NCBI GenBank assembly: GCA_944386965.1
Contig: CALXDE010000098.1
Coordinates: forward strand, 1-7,528
Source: an uncultured Oscillospiraceae bacterium
GTDB taxonomy: Bacteria > Bacillota_A > Clostridia > Oscillospirales > Oscillospiraceae
DNA length: 7,528 nucleotides
Reading direction: 5' to 3'
Shown here one piece after another: positions 6,449-7,528 of this stretch (within the stretch, counting starts at the first letter, position 1; every line of letters starts with the position of its first letter). Both the position numbers and the translations under genes were made by a program. The notes under the pieces are model-generated. The model saw only the letters and a program-made list of their open reading frames with translations, ran no database searches and had not been told where the DNA came from.

Positions 6449-6523
6449 CTAGCGGTCGCTGGGGGCCCAGTCGTCCAGGTAGATCATGTCGTCCACATCC
6501 CCGTGGGGTTCTCTGGTTTCCAC
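6449..6523 (-). CDS. Candidate 24-residue acidic small protein
   Basis: A short frame begins with GTG at 6521-6523 and ends with TAG at 6449-6451. The peptide reads METREPHGDVDDMIYLDDW, then APSDR. AGGAGGA at 6533-6539 lies nine bases before the GTG, an ideal position, and most third codon positions are G or C as in the neighbouring genes. The peptide is strongly acidic (six Asp, two Glu) and has no membrane segment or signal. A strong terminator lies about 65 bases after the stop. A possible -10 (TATATT) is seen on the minus strand near 6560-6570, without a good -35. Function is unknown, and a non-coding small RNA with a chance frame is the main alternative. Confidence 0.45.
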   Translation of the reverse strand: METREPHGDVDDMIYLDDWAPSDR

Positions 6524-6626
6524 TGTGCTCGATCCTCCTCTGTTGCCAATGCGCTACCCAACAATATATGCTGCCAGCGGTCAAAAGTTGCACGAAACCG
6601 GTCGACAAGCCGTCTGCGAAAAGGGG

Positions 6627-6655
6627 TTGACAGGGAGGCGGATCTGTGGTATCCT
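6627..6655 (+). promoter_or_regulatory. Promoter of the tRNA operon
   Basis: A perfect -35 TTGACA (6627-6632), a 17-base spacer and a -10 TATCCT (6650-6655, four of six consensus bases) lie 17 bases before tRNA-Leu. Transcription should start near 6662, about ten bases before the mature 5' end. The spacing and the consensus -35 are typical of stable RNA promoters. Confidence 0.8.
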
Positions 6656-6672
6656 AACTATTGCCGATATCT

Positions 6673-6759
6673 GCCGGTGTGGTGGAATTGGTAGACACAA
6701 GGGACTTAAAATCCCTCGGTAGCAATACCGTACCGGTTCGAGCCCGGTCACCGGCACCA
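6673..6759 (+). tRNA. tRNA-Leu (anticodon UAA)
   Basis: This is an 87-base class II tRNA with encoded CCA. The acceptor stem is GCCGGTG (6673-6679) with CACCGGC (6749-6755). The anticodon stem is AGGGA/TCCCT around loop CTTAAAA, with anticodon TAA at 6707-6709. A long variable arm follows (CGGTA, loop, TACCG, 6717-6730), and the T arm is ACCGG/CCGGT with TTCGAGC. The discriminator base is A6756. The long variable arm and the anticodon fix the identity as leucine, decoding UUA/UUG codons. Confidence 0.97.
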
Positions 6760-6788
6760 TCGGGTTTTAAGGTTCCAAAACGATATAT

Positions 6789-6864
6789 CGCGGCGTAGAG
6801 CAGTTGGTAGCTTGTCGGGCTCATAACCCGGAGGTCGCAGGTTCGAGTCCTGCCGCCGCAACCA
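6789..6864 (+). tRNA. Initiator tRNA-Met (anticodon CAU)
   Basis: This is a 76-base tRNA with encoded CCA and anticodon CAT at 6822-6824. Three hallmarks identify it as the initiator rather than the elongator. The first acceptor pair is a C6789/A6860 mismatch (C1:A72). Three G:C pairs (GGG 6817-6819 with CCC 6827-6829) close the anticodon stem. The D stem carries A11:U24 (6799 and 6812). It loads formyl-methionine and starts translation. It lies 29 bases after tRNA-Leu and appears to be co-transcribed with it. Confidence 0.95.
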
Positions 6865-6865
6865 G

Positions 6866-6906
6866 AAAGTCCTGAAATCCCAAGGGTTTCAGGACTTTTT
6901 CTTTGC
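6866..6906 (+). terminator. Terminator of the tRNA operon
   Basis: AAAGTCCTGAAA (6866-6877) pairs with TTTCAGGACTTT (6887-6898). The stem is extended by TCC/GGG to 15 bp around a three-base CAA loop, and T-rich sequence follows (TTTTTCTTT across 6896-6904). It sits directly behind the initiator tRNA. Confidence 0.9.
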
Positions 6907-7072
6907 TCCGCTGCAATTTGCAGTTGATTTGCCCGGAAAGCCTATGCGCTCTTTTTCGTGCTTTACTCCCTCATAGGAATATCCTCCTGTTAAGATGGAT
7001 CGTGCGTCAGTCATTATCGCTTTCTTCCGACTATTTGCACCAAAGTAGGCAGCCGCGCAGGTTTTGCAAAAA

Positions 7073-7528
7073 CTATTGCGCTGCGGCCAATTTTTTTGAT
7101 TGCGCCTGTGCTGAAAAATCTGGAAGGACGATGCTTGCGAATTTTGCCCGTCTCTTCGCTCCATTGAGTTGAGGCGTCTCCGACAATTTCTCTACGTCGA
7201 GGTAATCTGTCATGCTGCTAATCGCCTCTCGCTCGATATCTTCATTCTTATGCAGATATTTTCTGGTTGTTTCTATGGATGAGTGACCCAAAATACCCTG
7301 CACGATATTCAGCGGCGTCTTTTCCTCCACCAGACGGGTCGCCAGCGTATGCCGGAGCGCGTGCGGGTTGACCTTCTTGATCTCGCATCGCTTGGAGACA
7401 GCGATCAACCGGAGTTGAAAACTCTGGGGATCGATGTAGGTCCCGGCTTTGGATGGGAACAACAGATTGTTGGGATTAGGCCAACTGGAGTGCGACAGCG
7501 TGAAGATGTGCCGTACCAGCAGTTCACA
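7073..7528 (-). CDS. Tyrosine recombinase/integrase, C-terminal part (5' end outside window)
   Basis: The frame is open from the right edge (7528) to a TAG at 7073, giving the last 151 residues of a phage-type integrase. Visible catalytic residues are HALRH (residues 56-60 of the fragment, His56 and Arg59), LGH with His82, and the nucleophile Tyr91 in TTRKYLH. The first catalytic Arg would lie upstream of the window. About 60 residues follow the tyrosine, a longer and more basic tail than usual. These enzymes cut and rejoin DNA at attachment sites to integrate or excise mobile elements. The gene points at the tRNA pair, and its codon use and GC content are lower than in the transporter genes, both typical of a tRNA-associated element. 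Whether the full gene is intact cannot be judged. Confidence 0.88.
   Translation of the reverse strand, partial: CELLVRHIFTLSHSSWPNPNNLLFPSKAGTYIDPQSFQLRLIAVSKRCEIKKVNPHALRHTLATRLVEEKTPLNIVQGILGHSSIETTRKYLHKNEDIEREAISSMTDYLDVEKLSETPQLNGAKRRAKFASIVLPDFSAQAQSKKLAAAQ

Noticed and set aside
6911..6923. CTGCAA/TTGCAG palindrome near the integrase
   Set aside because: Six-base arms around one base are expected by chance; without the other element end it cannot be called a recombinase site.
6889..7164. Minus-strand 91-codon frame overlapping the integrase end and the tRNA terminator
   Set aside because: It overlaps the integrase coding sequence in another frame, runs into the terminator hairpin, and has no good ribosome binding site at its start.

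Overview
The window looks like chromosome from a GC-rich, low-lineage Firmicute, most likely a gut clostridium of the Oscillospiraceae type. This is inferred from the GC-rich third codon positions, the strong AGGAGG-type ribosome binding sites, the lipoprotein-type binding protein, the CCA-encoding tRNA genes and the gene content. No marker gene here fixes the genus.

Most of the window (about 6090 down to 360) is one minus-strand transcription unit encoding a complete ABC importer. In order of transcription it has a sigma-A-like promoter (TTGACA, 16 bp, TAAAAT), a short leader with a long stem-loop at its 5' end, and a lipoprotein binding protein of the DUF3798 type. An intercistronic 13-bp hairpin follows, then a two-domain RbsA/MglA-class ATPase, two RbsC-class permeases and a 155-residue single-pass membrane protein of unknown function. 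The unit ends in a rho-independent terminator. The last four genes are tightly coupled: a 10-base gap, then two ATGA overlaps. This suggests that the small membrane protein belongs to the transporter. The substrate cannot be read from the sequence; the ATPase and permease class usually carries sugars, nucleosides or similar small solutes.

At the left edge a further minus-strand gene begins: a strong ribosome binding site and five codons at 1-15. The 345 bases before it carry two perfect hairpins and four copies of an 8-base motif arranged as two close pairs.

To the right of the transporter, on the minus strand, lies an apparent miniature gene: a 24-codon acidic reading frame with a near-perfect ribosome binding site, followed by its own GC-rich terminator. 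Next, on the plus strand, are tRNA-Leu(UAA) with a clear promoter and an initiator tRNA-Met, closed by a strong terminator. The right edge holds the C-terminal half of a tyrosine recombinase on the minus strand, pointing at the tRNA genes. This region is visibly less GC-rich, as expected for the end of an integrated element that used a tRNA gene as its attachment site. The element itself lies outside the window.
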